A stretch of 13,476 nt of DNA from CS4-C045 sp964347545 (lineage in GTDB: Bacteria; Planctomycetota; Planctomycetia; Pirellulales; UBA7805): assembly GCA_964347545.1 (NCBI GenBank), contig CAYFZZ010000130.1, forward strand, positions 1 through 13,476, read 5' to 3'. Shown here piece by piece: positions 1-7,349 of the stretch. Under the pieces are notes generated by a model, which did not search any database, was not told the DNA's origin, and saw only the letters and a list, made by a program, of their open reading frames with translations. A program made the translations under genes and the position numbers. Position 1 is the first letter of the stretch; every line of letters starts with the position of its first letter.

Positions 1-172
1 AGCACCGCTTTGCTGAGCACGAGTGACAGGCAGACGATATCCTCTAAGAGGGGTTTTCTACAGAGCCGGTCGGGAGTTTTTTTCGCGACCGCGGCCGAGT
101 CGATGGACGTGCCATGCGGCGTTCGCGAAAAAGAGTCCCGACCCCCTCCCCGCATTGCGGATGTTGCCCCCC

Positions 173-220
173 AGCCGCGAAGCGGCGACAGGCGATCAGC
201 TGGGGCGCCAGCCCCAGGAC
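173..220. repeat. 48-bp two-hairpin dispersed repeat, copy 1
   Basis: This is the first of four 48-bp copies in the window. It has two inverted repeats: GCCGC-GAA-GCGGC on the left and a CTGGGGC/GCCCCAG stem on the right. Copy 2 begins exactly 69 bp later. The element is non-coding and lies downstream of the flgM-like gene, so it may also act as a transcript end there. Confidence 0.85.
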
Positions 221-241
221 GTGGACCGTTACCCAAACCCG

Positions 242-289
242 AGCCGCGAAGCGGCGGCATGCGCCAGCCTGGGGCGCCAGCCCCAGGAC
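242..289. repeat. 48-bp two-hairpin dispersed repeat, copy 2
   Basis: Second copy, same length and order as copy 1, ending 3 bp from the flgM-like stop codon. Its right hairpin is a perfect 8-bp stem with a GCCA loop (cctggggcgccagccccagg). Next to the flgM stop on the minus strand it could terminate or stabilise that mRNA, although no T-tract follows. Confidence 0.85.
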
Positions 290-292
290 GCG

Positions 293-568
293 CTAGGCGA
301 TCTCTTCCAAAAGACGAGCCAGGGCCAGGTCCAGCTTTTCTTGCGTCTCGTAAGTGCCGTTGGCAATTTCCGCTCGAATCTGGTCAATCCGCTCCTGACG
401 GACGTCTGGCAATTCGCCGATCCGCGACAAAATGTCCGCTTCGCGCGAGATCGAAACTTCGTCGCTGCCAGAGACCTCGGCAGGACTGGGTGGCTGAGCC
501 GATTGGGGCGCGTGCGAAGGCGTGATGGCTTGAGGACCGTGGACGTGCGAAGGGCCATTGATCTGCAT
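293..568 (-). CDS. flgM: FlgM-like anti-sigma-28 factor
   Basis: A 91-aa protein that resembles flagellar anti-sigma factor FlgM, which binds FliA and blocks late flagellar transcription until it is exported through the finished hook-basal body. The first 35 residues are Pro/Ser/His-rich and probably disordered, as in FlgM. Residues 36-91 carry the FlgM-type pattern: DEVSIS, then helices with VRQERIDQIRAEIANGTY and a Leu/Glu-rich end. The ATG at 568 is chosen because GGGGAG lies 7 nt upstream (576-581). An in-frame GTG at 712 would add 48 residues without family-like sequence. The gene lies about 1.3 kb downstream of fliA on the same strand, which fits the role. The assignment rests on the C-terminal pattern and the context. 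Confidence 0.75.
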   Translation of the reverse strand: MQINGPSHVHGPQAITPSHAPQSAQPPSPAEVSGSDEVSISREADILSRIGELPDVRQERIDQIRAEIANGTYETQEKLDLALARLLEEIA

Positions 569-1185
569 GGTGCTTCTCCCCGCGAGCATGGTGGGGGTGG
601 CCGCAAAGCCAGCCCACAGCGGCTCGCCGTAAGCGAAAGTTGACGGGTGTCCGCCCCCTACGTTCAGCGTACCCGACGCCGAGGGCGTTGTCGATGTGCC
701 GGAAAACCTCACCGCCGCAGATTCGGCTCGCTTGTTCGCTCGACCAGACCAGGATGGTCGCTGGGAAGGAAGGGAATTGTCGAACGAACGTCGTGCGTGC
801 CGAGTGGGTTTCTGTCGAGCGGGATTCTCCTGAACTTGTCGTTGCCGGCGCCGCTTTCCCTGTCAAATCGTTTGACCTTGCGAGCACGGCGGGGAAGTAC
901 GATCTCCTTCGACAAGCGCCTCACCGACTTTTGATCAATTCTGGGCTGCGCCTCCTTGCAATGCGAATAAGTCCTGGTGCATTTGTAGCGGCTGGGGCGA
1001 GCCGCGTCCTGCCGCAGGCACGGCCTGCACGAGTTGTCCGGTTTGGGCTACCGCCGGCCAACCCCACGTGCCGCCCGGGGACAACACCCCTGCGGCCTCT
1101 TCGCCGCCGCCGGCAACCACCCCCGTGACGGTTGCCCCGACACGACACTCTGGGTGGATTGCACCGCCTGCCTCAGCGTTGGCGA

Positions 1186-1214
1186 ATTATAGGAGTTGGC
1201 GCGAACAGCGGCAA
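1186..1214 (-). promoter_or_regulatory. Possible sigma-70 promoter, minus strand
   Basis: On the minus strand TTGCCG (-35, four of six consensus bases) is followed after 17 nt by a perfect TATAAT (-10). Transcription would start near 1179 and run leftwards into sequence with no clear gene; flgM lies about 600 bp further on. AT-rich hexamers are rare in this GC-rich DNA, but one match in a gene-free stretch is weak evidence. Confidence 0.3.
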
Positions 1215-1398
1215 CACAGACTGCCGCCATCGCACCGGCCACCGGGAAGGCGACCATCCCAGCAGTGACGGCACTACTGGCAGCCGCGCGGCACCGCCGC
1301 GGGGCGGCCCGGCAACCCGGCCCAGAGAGGGCCAACCGGCGAGCCCCCCGCAGGCCGCCCCGGCGCCAGAACGGCCGGCCCGCCGAGCGAATCGGGAA

Positions 1399-1458
1399 GA
1401 ATCGGGGACTTGCCCGGCGAATCGGGGACTTGCCCGGCGAATCGGGAATTTGCCCAGC
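1399..1458. repeat. 20-bp tandem repeat, three copies
   Basis: Three adjacent copies of gaatcggggacttgcccggc at 1399-1418, 1419-1438 and 1439-1458. The first two are identical and the third differs at three positions. A partial copy (gaatcggg) precedes them at 1389. The 20-bp period is not a multiple of three, so the array is unlikely to lie in a translated gene. Confidence 0.9.
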
Positions 1459-1528
1459 GAACCTCGAACCAGCCCCGCGTGTCGTGCGTAGAGGGGGTTA
1501 CGGCAGGGGAATCAGGGATCCAATCGAG

Positions 1529-1747
1529 ATGAAAAATTTTATTTTGCCCGACGACCACGGCCTGCCCGTGGATTCCCCCCCGCCAAACCTCTACCGCTCG
1601 GCGGCCTTCGCCCGGTTCCAGGAACAGTTCCGACACGACCTCCGCCGGCTGGTCGCCCGCTGGGCGCCGTACGCCGCCCCCGCCGCACGCGGGAGGCGTC
1701 CGCCGGCATGGAGCATCCGGAAAGGGTCACCCCCCAAACCGAGGTAG
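1529..1747 (+). CDS. Small hypothetical protein, 72 aa
   Basis: A possible 72-residue protein that I do not recognise. It starts MKNFILPDD, has a Pro-rich stretch (residues 18-20), a likely amphipathic helix with FARFQEQFRHDLRRLVARW at about 28-46, and a basic Pro-rich tail. From codon 8 on, third positions are overwhelmingly G or C, like the genuine genes here. The chosen ATG is the first codon of that well-behaved part; the same frame runs open further upstream but through the non-triplet tandem repeat. No good Shine-Dalgarno sits at normal distance (AGGGGA is about 20 nt upstream). Support also comes from a strong terminator about 60 bp after the stop, with its T-tract on this strand. It could be a real small gene or the remnant of one. 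Confidence 0.45.
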   Translation: MKNFILPDDHGLPVDSPPPNLYRSAAFARFQEQFRHDLRRLVARWAPYAAPAARGRRPPAWSIRKGSPPKPR

Positions 1748-1807
1748 CCCGGTTGACGCCTAAGAAAACACCCACCGACAGCGTGTGATGCGTTGTCTCT
1801 CCATGAG

Positions 1808-1847
1808 AAAACCCCGTCTCCCGAAAGGGAACGGGGTTTTTGTTTTG
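1808..1847. terminator. Bidirectional intrinsic terminator with GAAA tetraloop
   Basis: A 10-bp stem AAAACCCCGT/ACGGGGTTTT (1808-1817 with 1831-1840) continues, past one bulged C, into TCCC-GAAA-GGGA. On the plus strand it is followed by TTTTTGTTTT; on the minus strand the stem ends in TTTT. It lies between the convergent small ORF (stop 1747) and fliA (stop 1878) and would end transcription from both sides. Confidence 0.9.
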
Positions 1848-1877
1848 GCCAGGGCAGGACGATCGAAAGACGCCCCC

Positions 1878-2666
1878 TCACGCGGTGCTGAACTCGGGAC
1901 GACGGCGGCCCAACTGCGATTGCAGCCGCTGGACAATCGAACTGTGCATCTGGCTGACACGGCTCTCCGAAAGGTCCAACGTCGCGCCGATTTCCTTCAT
2001 CGTCAGCTCTTCGTAGTAGTAAAGGATAATAATCAGCCGCTCGTTGCGGTTCAGACCCTTGGTCACCAACCGCATCAGATCGTTTTTTTGAATTCGCCGA
2101 GTGGGGTCTTCTCCCTTCTTGTCTTCCAGGATGTCAATCTCCCGCACGTCCTTGTAGCTGTCCGTCTCGTACCACTTCTTGTTCAAGCTGACCAGGTTCA
2201 CCGCGTTGGCGTCCATCATCAGCTTTTCCAGCTCCTGAATGCTGATCGACATCTGCTCGGCCAGCTCCTGCGGGGAAGGCGGACGACCAAAACGCGCCTC
2301 GCACTGCTTGACCGCCTCGGCCAGCTTGCTGGCCTTGGAACGGACCAGCCGCGGTACCCAGTCCATCGTCCGCAACTCGTCCAACATCGCCCCGCGGATC
2401 CGCGGCACGCAATACGTTTCAAATTTGACACCCCGCTGCAGATCAAACGCGTCGATGGCGTCCATCAACCCAAAGACGCCAGCCGAAATCAGATCGTCCA
2501 GCTCGACCCCCTCCGGCAAACGAGACCAAATCCGTTCGCCGTTGTACTTGACCAGCGGCAGATAGCGTTCGACCAGCCGGTTGCGGAGCTCCTTGTTTGA
2601 CATGTCGGCCTTGTAGGCCTGCCAAACCTCCAGGATGTCCTCTGCCACCTTGATTGGGGTTGCCAT
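1878..2666 (-). CDS. fliA: RNA polymerase sigma factor FliA (sigma-28)
   Basis: A 262-aa sigma-70-family factor of the FliA/WhiG type, which directs RNA polymerase to late flagellar promoters. Region 2 spans roughly residues 30-110 and carries the family run DLISAGVFGLMDAIDAFD, then FETYCVPRIRGAMLDELR and DWVPR. Region 3 is at about 111-190. Region 4 follows, with the helix-turn-helix LTMKEIGATLDLSESRVSQM at 221-240. Length is normal for FliA. The start at 2666 is fixed by GGGAGGA 4 nt upstream; an upstream ATG at 2687 has no comparable site. It is the last gene of the flhA-flhF-flhG-fliA operon, 79 nt after flhG, and is closed by the terminator at 1808-1847. It should be produced from the sigma-54 promoter ahead of flhA and be antagonised by the nearby FlgM-like protein. 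Confidence 0.95.
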   Translation of the reverse strand: MATPIKVAEDILEVWQAYKADMSNKELRNRLVERYLPLVKYNGERIWSRLPEGVELDDLISAGVFGLMDAIDAFDLQRGVKFETYCVPRIRGAMLDELRTMDWVPRLVRSKASKLAEAVKQCEARFGRPPSPQELAEQMSISIQELEKLMMDANAVNLVSLNKKWYETDSYKDVREIDILEDKKGEDPTRRIQKNDLMRLVTKGLNRNERLIIILYYYEELTMKEIGATLDLSESRVSQMHSSIVQRLQSQLGRRRPEFSTA

Positions 2667-2745
2667 TCGATCCTCCCTGATCGTCATTAAACTTGACCTA
2701 GCTACCGCAGCTTAACGTGCCGGGGCGCGCCGGTTTCCCATCTGG

Positions 2746-3585
2746 TTATCGGCCCTCGGCCGCGACGAGTTGAGTGCATAAATCGTTTTTTTGGGTCTTT
2801 GCGGCGATCCCGGCGGCGGCCAGCGTTTGCACCAGCACCGCCAGCCCCCCGGCGGGATCCTCGTGCTCGTACAGACAGCCGGCCGGCGGGGGATCGATCT
2901 CGAGATAGCGCCGAGCCGTGTGGATGACGGCCTGCTGAGTCGATTCGCTGCGGCCGGGCGGAACGACCCGGTTGAAAAACAGCCAAGGCGGCTTCGCCCT
3001 GCCGGAACGCGCCGCAGGACAAGCCAGTTTCTTGACGGCCGCGTACACATCCGCCGCGCTGTCACGATGGTCGGCGACCAACAGGGTGACGTCGGCCAGG
3101 TGGCTGAAGGCCGCCGCCCACGCGCCCTGGCAGGGTCCGGCATCCACCACGGTGCTCTCACTCCGGCCCCGCAGCTGCCCCAACACGTCGCTCAACCTCC
3201 CCCCCCCGCCCACCTCGTCGGGGGACAGATGCCCCAGCGGTCCTCCCCCCATCACGCTCAGCTGCGACGACACATCGACCAGCAGCGGTTCCACCTCCCG
3301 CCCACCGGCCAACCACGCCCCCAGCTGGCCACGACCGCTTACGCCAAACTGACGGCTGGCCGCCGCTTGCCGTGGGTCCGCGTCCAGGAACACCACGGTC
3401 TGGCCGGCCTGGGCCAGGCCCCGGGCCAGCTGGACCGCGATCGTGGTCGTGCCCACACCAGCCTCCACGCCGGTGACCACCATCAGACGGGGGCCCTGGG
3501 GGGGCAGCCCGGGCCGGGGCCGAGCGTGTGGCCGCGGCTCGGCTTGAAGGGCCAGCTGGTACAAAGTGGTTGCCTGGTCGGACAT
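2746..3585 (-). CDS. flhG: FlhG-like (YlxH/MinD-family) flagellar number regulator, atypical P-loop
   Basis: A 279-aa SIMIBI-class ATPase placed where FlhG, the partner of FlhF in setting flagellar number and position, is expected. Residues 3-8 are DQATTL, matching the N-terminal DQAxxL motif through which FlhG stimulates FlhF GTP hydrolysis. The P-loop at 39-48 reads GVEAGVGTTT: the signature lysine of the deviant Walker A box (KGG) is Glu, and the second lysine is Thr. Switch-like elements DADP (68-71) and VVDAGP are present but degenerate. ATP-driven dimerisation may therefore be altered or lost. The start is 2 nt past the flhF stop, and GAGGT 4 nt upstream overlaps that stop. The FlhG name rests on position and the N-terminal motif; a more general MinD-like protein is the alternative. 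Confidence 0.8.
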   Translation of the reverse strand: MSDQATTLYQLALQAEPRPHARPRPGLPPQGPRLMVVTGVEAGVGTTTIAVQLARGLAQAGQTVVFLDADPRQAAASRQFGVSGRGQLGAWLAGGREVEPLLVDVSSQLSVMGGGPLGHLSPDEVGGGGRLSDVLGQLRGRSESTVVDAGPCQGAWAAAFSHLADVTLLVADHRDSAADVYAAVKKLACPAARSGRAKPPWLFFNRVVPPGRSESTQQAVIHTARRYLEIDPPPAGCLYEHEDPAGGLAVLVQTLAAAGIAAKTQKNDLCTQLVAAEGR

Positions 3586-3587
3586 GT

Positions 3588-4811
3588 TTACCTCGGAGGG
3601 GGCGCCAGCAGGCGACCCGCCAACGTCAGGGGTTCGGCCCGCTGGAGGTCATCAGGGACCTGCTGGCCCTGGGAGATGTAGCTGAGCGGAAGCGGAGCGG
3701 TGCTGAGGATCGGCAGGAGGTGGCCCGCCGGCACCGTCTCGTCCAATTTCGTTAGGATCAGGGCGGTCAGTCTCAGGGGTGCGAAGTGCTGGAAACATTG
3801 ACGCCAGTGCCCCGCCGCCGCCGCGGAACTTTGCACCAGGTGCACTTCCTCCGGATGGCCCTCCGCCAGGATCGACCTCAGCTCCTGCAACTGGACGGTG
3901 TCGTGCGGACTGCGGCCGGGCGTGTCGATCAACACGACCGAACACGCGTGCAACTGCTCGATCGCCGTCCGCATTTCGCGGGGCGTGGTCACGACGTGTA
4001 AGGGGGCGTCAATGATATCGGCAAAAGTCCTCAGCTGGTCGACCGCCGCGATGCGGAAATTGTCGGTGGTGATCAGACCCACCCGCTGTTTCCGCCGCAG
4101 CTGGAATTCGGCCGCCAGTTTGGCCAGCATCGTCGTCTTGCCGACACCAGCGGGACCGACCAGGGCCACCATGCGGCGCTGGCCCGCCGTCAGCTGGATC
4201 CCGCCGCAAGTCGGCAGCCGCCGGGCCAGCTGCTGGACCAGCTGCTCGCGAAGCGAGTCCTGATCATGCGTCGGGATTGCCTCCCCCTCCGGCTGGACCG
4301 CACACAGATCGGCCAGCAGGCGCTCGGCAAAACGATGCGGCACTTCCGCGGCCGCCAGTTCGGCGGCCAGCCACCCCAACGGACCGCTGGGGGGGCCACC
4401 TGCCGGCATGCCGTCCTGGTCGCTCAGCCTCTGCACGACCGCCTGCAGTCCCAACAGTTGTTGCCGCAGGTCGTCGGCCGGTGGTCGCGCGGCGCGGGCC
4501 TTTCCCGGCCGCGGCTGCCGCCGACGCCGATCCGCCGGGGTCTTCGACCCCGCCGCAGAGGCAGGAGCCGGGGTGGACGAGCGGGAGGGGGTGGCTGCGC
4601 TCTGCCGCCGAGTGACATCTGCCGAGCCGCCGCTCGGGGAGGGCTGGTCGGTCGCCGTGACCTCGATCCGCCGGCCCCGGCCCAGCCAGCGCCACAGTCC
4701 CGAGCGGGGTTGGATCCGCGATTGGGTGATCAAGGCATCCGGCCCCAGCTGCTGGCGAACGAGCCGCAAGGCGTCGTTCATGTCCCGGGCGGTAAAGGTT
4801 TTGACGGTCAT
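3588..4811 (-). CDS. flhF: Flagellar SRP-type GTPase FlhF
   Basis: A 407-aa FlhF, the GTPase related to Ffh and FtsY that marks the site of flagellar assembly at the membrane. The short basic N-terminal B domain (MTVKTFTARDMNDAL, with RLVRQQLGPDALI) is typical. Residues 53-115 form a Pro/Ser/Arg-rich linker. The NG domain follows, with G1 GPAGVGKT (219-226), DNFR(IAAVDQL) at 250, G3 DTPGRS (296-301; Pro where Ala is usual), G4 TKLD (354-357) and the closing GQQVPDDL (382-389). All nucleotide-binding motifs look intact, so FlhF should be active. It lies 50 nt after flhA and 2 nt before flhG in one operon. The start at 4811 has only a weak upstream site (TTGAGA). Confidence 0.95.
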   Translation of the reverse strand: MTVKTFTARDMNDALRLVRQQLGPDALITQSRIQPRSGLWRWLGRGRRIEVTATDQPSPSGGSADVTRRQSAATPSRSSTPAPASAAGSKTPADRRRRQPRPGKARAARPPADDLRQQLLGLQAVVQRLSDQDGMPAGGPPSGPLGWLAAELAAAEVPHRFAERLLADLCAVQPEGEAIPTHDQDSLREQLVQQLARRLPTCGGIQLTAGQRRMVALVGPAGVGKTTMLAKLAAEFQLRRKQRVGLITTDNFRIAAVDQLRTFADIIDAPLHVVTTPREMRTAIEQLHACSVVLIDTPGRSPHDTVQLQELRSILAEGHPEEVHLVQSSAAAAGHWRQCFQHFAPLRLTALILTKLDETVPAGHLLPILSTAPLPLSYISQGQQVPDDLQRAEPLTLAGRLLAPPPR

Positions 4812-4861
4812 CCGGTTTTCTCAAGATGGCTACGATTTGCCCCCCACCTGCCCCCTGGCCC

Positions 4862-6838
4862 TCAGGTGGCGGCCAGCGCCGGCGGACTGCCGTGGCCCCC
4901 GAGGGTGGCCACGCAATCCAGCTGAGTGTCGTTGGTGACTTCGTGGAAGCTGAGCACGGGGAGTTGGGGGAGACGACTGGCGACCAGCTGCTTGACGGCG
5001 GCGCGGACGTGCGGATTGACCAACAGGACCAGGGGACTGTCCGCCCCCCCCTGCTGGTCGCTGACGGCGGCCAGCTGAGCAGACAGGGCCTCGCCAATGT
5101 GGGGGGCCAGGCGGAGGGTGAAGCCGTGGTCGGTCTCGTCCACGCCGGCCCGAATCTGGTCCTCCAGGGAAGGCTCCAGCGTCATCACCCTCAGGACCTG
5201 CTGGGGATCGCGGTAGGCGTCACAAATCGTGCGCGCCAGCCGCTGGCGGACATATTCGGTCAACAAGGCCGGATCCTTGATCCGGGCCGCGTAATCCCCC
5301 AGGGCCTCCAGGATCAAGGCCAGCTGGCGAATCGGGACCTGCTCGCGCAACAGCATCTGCAAGACCTGCTGGACCTGCCCCAGGCTCAACTCCCCCGGAA
5401 TCAGCTCGTCCACCACGACCGGGTGTGTCAGCCGCAAACGATCGATCAAGTACTTGGTGGCATCCCGGGTCAGAAGTTCGTCTGCCTGCTGCCGCACGCA
5501 GGCGGCGAGGTGGCGGGCCAGTTCCTGGCTGGAAGACGCTTGTCCCTCGGCGACCGGCATGCCCGCGATCTTGATTCGGTAGCGGTTCGGTCGCAGCCCC
5601 AGATGGTCGTGCACGCGGACCTTGGGCATCACGATCCCCAGCTGGCGGGCGATGCCATGCCGCACCTGGTGGATCTGCTGCAGCAAATCACCTCCCCGCT
5701 GGCGGTCGGCCAGCCGCACCAGTTGCAGACCCAGCTCGATTTCCAACGGGTCCACCTTCAATAACTGCTCGACCTGCTCGTCCGCCACCGCCTGCGCGCG
5801 GGGCGAGTCCCCCCCCGGGTTCGGCTCGGCCGCCGCGCCGCGAGCGGCATCCTCGCGCTGCCGCAGGCAGGCCAGTCCGCAGCAGGTCGCGGCCACTAGC
5901 ACCAGGGGGAGGAAGGGCAGATCGGTGAAGACCAGCAGTCCCAGAAAGCCGGCGGCCACGAACATGGCGGGGGCGGAAGAGAAAACCTGGCCCAACATCT
6001 CTTGGGGGAGGTTCGTCTGCTGATTGTTCCGAGTGACCAAAAAGGCCGCCGCCAGGGAAATCAGCAAGGCGGGAATCTGGCTGGCCAGCCCGTCGCCGAT
6101 TGTCAACCGCGTAAAGACGGCACTCGCCTCCCCGGGCCCCATCCCCAACTGAAAGATCCCGATCACCATCCCGCCCACGATGTTGATCAACGTGATCACG
6201 ATCCCCGCCAAGGCGTCCCCCCGCACAAATTTGCTGGCCCCGTCCATGGCCGCCAGGAATTCTGCCTTCTGTTGCAACGCGAGGCGGCGGTGTTGAGCTT
6301 CGGCGGCGTCAATGGCCCCGGCGCCCAGGTCAGCGTCGATCGCCATCTGGCCGCCCGGCATGCCGTCCAGGGCAAAGCGAGCGGCGACTTCGCTGATCCG
6401 CGACGCCCCCCGCGTGATCACCACAAACTGGATCAAGACGATGATCGTGAACAGGATCAAACCCACGACCAGGTTGCCCCCCGTCACGAACTCGCCAAAC
6501 GTTTGAATCACACTCCCCGATGCCCGCGGTCCGTCCACGCCCGCCTGCGTCAGAATCAGACGCGTCGTGGCCACGTTCAAGACCAGCCGGCCCAAGGTGG
6601 CGGCCAGCAGCAGCGAGGGAAAGACGCTGAATTCCAACGGCGTACGGACGTAGGTCGAGGTCAGCAGGATCACCACCGCCAGCGTCATGCTGATGACCAG
6701 CAACAGATCGATCAGCACCGCTGGCAGGGGGATCAGAATGACCAGCACCGCCGCGATGATGCCCAGCGGCAGGACCAGATCGCGGATCAACAAGAGGGGC
6801 GGCTGCCCACCTTTTTGCGGTGCGGCCGAAGATGCCAT
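4862..6838 (-). CDS. flhA: Flagellar type III export gate protein FlhA
   Basis: A 658-aa inner-membrane component of the flagellar export gate, which couples proton flow to export of rod, hook and filament proteins. Residues about 15-325 form the multi-span membrane domain; 326-360 is a polar linker; 361-658 is the cytoplasmic domain that docks chaperone-substrate complexes. The family signature between membrane segments is present: RFALDGMPGGQMAIDADL at 154-171, then MDGASKFVRGDALAG at 198-212. The position before Gln164, normally Lys (MPGKQ), is Gly163. Length is close to the family norm. It is the first gene of the operon. The ATG at 6838 has GGAG 5 nt upstream, within a leader of about 14 nt set by the sigma-54 promoter. 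flhB and fliPQR are not in the window. Confidence 0.97.
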   Translation of the reverse strand: MASSAAPQKGGQPPLLLIRDLVLPLGIIAAVLVILIPLPAVLIDLLLVISMTLAVVILLTSTYVRTPLEFSVFPSLLLAATLGRLVLNVATTRLILTQAGVDGPRASGSVIQTFGEFVTGGNLVVGLILFTIIVLIQFVVITRGASRISEVAARFALDGMPGGQMAIDADLGAGAIDAAEAQHRRLALQQKAEFLAAMDGASKFVRGDALAGIVITLINIVGGMVIGIFQLGMGPGEASAVFTRLTIGDGLASQIPALLISLAAAFLVTRNNQQTNLPQEMLGQVFSSAPAMFVAAGFLGLLVFTDLPFLPLVLVAATCCGLACLRQREDAARGAAAEPNPGGDSPRAQAVADEQVEQLLKVDPLEIELGLQLVRLADRQRGGDLLQQIHQVRHGIARQLGIVMPKVRVHDHLGLRPNRYRIKIAGMPVAEGQASSSQELARHLAACVRQQADELLTRDATKYLIDRLRLTHPVVVDELIPGELSLGQVQQVLQMLLREQVPIRQLALILEALGDYAARIKDPALLTEYVRQRLARTICDAYRDPQQVLRVMTLEPSLEDQIRAGVDETDHGFTLRLAPHIGEALSAQLAAVSDQQGGADSPLVLLVNPHVRAAVKQLVASRLPQLPVLSFHEVTNDTQLDCVATLGGHGSPPALAAT

Positions 6839-6861
6839 GCAGACTCCGTCAACGCGTCAAC

Positions 6862-6878
6862 GGGCAACGACCGTGCCC
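6862..6878 (-). promoter_or_regulatory. Sigma-54 (RpoN) promoter of the flhA-flhF-flhG-fliA operon
   Basis: The minus strand reads GGGCACGGTCGTTGCCC. This matches the sigma-54 consensus TGGCACG-N4-TTGCW at all but the two outer bases, with the invariant GG (6877-6876) and GC (6865-6864) 12 bp apart. Counting 12 nt on puts transcription start near 6852, giving a 14-nt leader that still contains the GGAG ribosome site of flhA. The fit of promoter, leader and start codon is strong internal support. Sigma-54 promoters need an AAA+ activator, and none is encoded in the window. Confidence 0.8.
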
Positions 6879-7139
6879 TGACCAGGATTCCCTAGACAAC
6901 AAGACAAGCGTGAAAGGTAGAAAAGAAGAGGGGGCGGACAGTACCGGTTCGCTCGGGGGATGTCCAGATCATTGCCCCCCCCCGGAAAGGTCCCCCGGCC
7001 TGCCCGCGACGGCAGCACTGCCGGCAAGCCCCCCAGGACACCACGCCGCCACCCGACCCGCTCCCAGATCCGCCACCAAAACCGCTCCTTCCAGTACCCC
7101 GACCGCTCGGCGACCCACCCCTCAGCGGCTCAGTCAGAT

Positions 7140-7168
7140 TTGACAGGCGCTTTTGGCGCATTTACAAT
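7140..7168 (+). promoter_or_regulatory. Sigma-70 promoter for the 461-aa coiled-coil gene
   Basis: TTGACA (7140-7145), a 17-nt spacer and TACAAT (7163-7168) match the vegetative consensus at 11 of 12 positions. Transcription should start near 7175, leaving a leader of about 175 nt before the ATG at 7350. It is the obvious promoter for the plus-strand genes 7350-8735 and 8758-9021, and perhaps 9168-10001. Confidence 0.85.
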
Positions 7169-7349
7169 CAAGAACTGGGGTTAGGACGTTGCGGCGGGTG
7201 CCCCGCCTCGGGGTTGCCGAGCGGAAACCGGCCGACCTGACAGCGTCCCCGCTCGAGACCGACCCCCCCCACCGGAATACCGCCCGCCGAAATCCGGCGT
7301 GGTGGGGGACGAGCGTGGTCTGGATCGCCGACCGAGGAGTGCTTTCGCT

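Larger units (their letters stand above)
569..1528. other. Gene-poor intergenic region
   Basis: About 960 bp with no convincing gene on either strand. The ORFs here overlap one another on both strands, are rich in Arg/Pro/Gly, and lack ribosome sites or recognisable domains. The least bad is a 71-residue basic ORF on the minus strand at 709-924, which has only moderate GC at third positions and no Shine-Dalgarno. The region holds a possible minus-strand sigma-70 promoter (1186-1214) and a 20-bp tandem repeat (1399-1458). It may be degraded sequence or carry an untranslated RNA. Confidence 0.5.

Noticed and set aside
173..289. CRISPR-like spacing of repeats
   Set aside because: There are only two units per locus, they contain two hairpins each, the same pair recurs elsewhere, and no cas gene is present.
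569..712. Extended FlgM start (GTG at 712) and a weak sigma-28-like promoter before 568
   Set aside because: The ATG at 568 has a good Shine-Dalgarno. The candidate promoter TCAACTTT-N12-GCCGCTGT matches too poorly in both boxes and has the wrong spacing.
709..924. A 71-residue basic ORF upstream of flgM on the minus strand
   Set aside because: Only moderate third-position GC, no ribosome site and no family resemblance. It is kept as the least bad candidate in the gap but not called.
4826..5764. Long plus-strand frames (312, 297 and 296 residues) opposite flhA and flhG
   Set aside because: They are shadows of strongly identified flagellar genes and are rich in Gln, His, Arg and Pro without family motifs.
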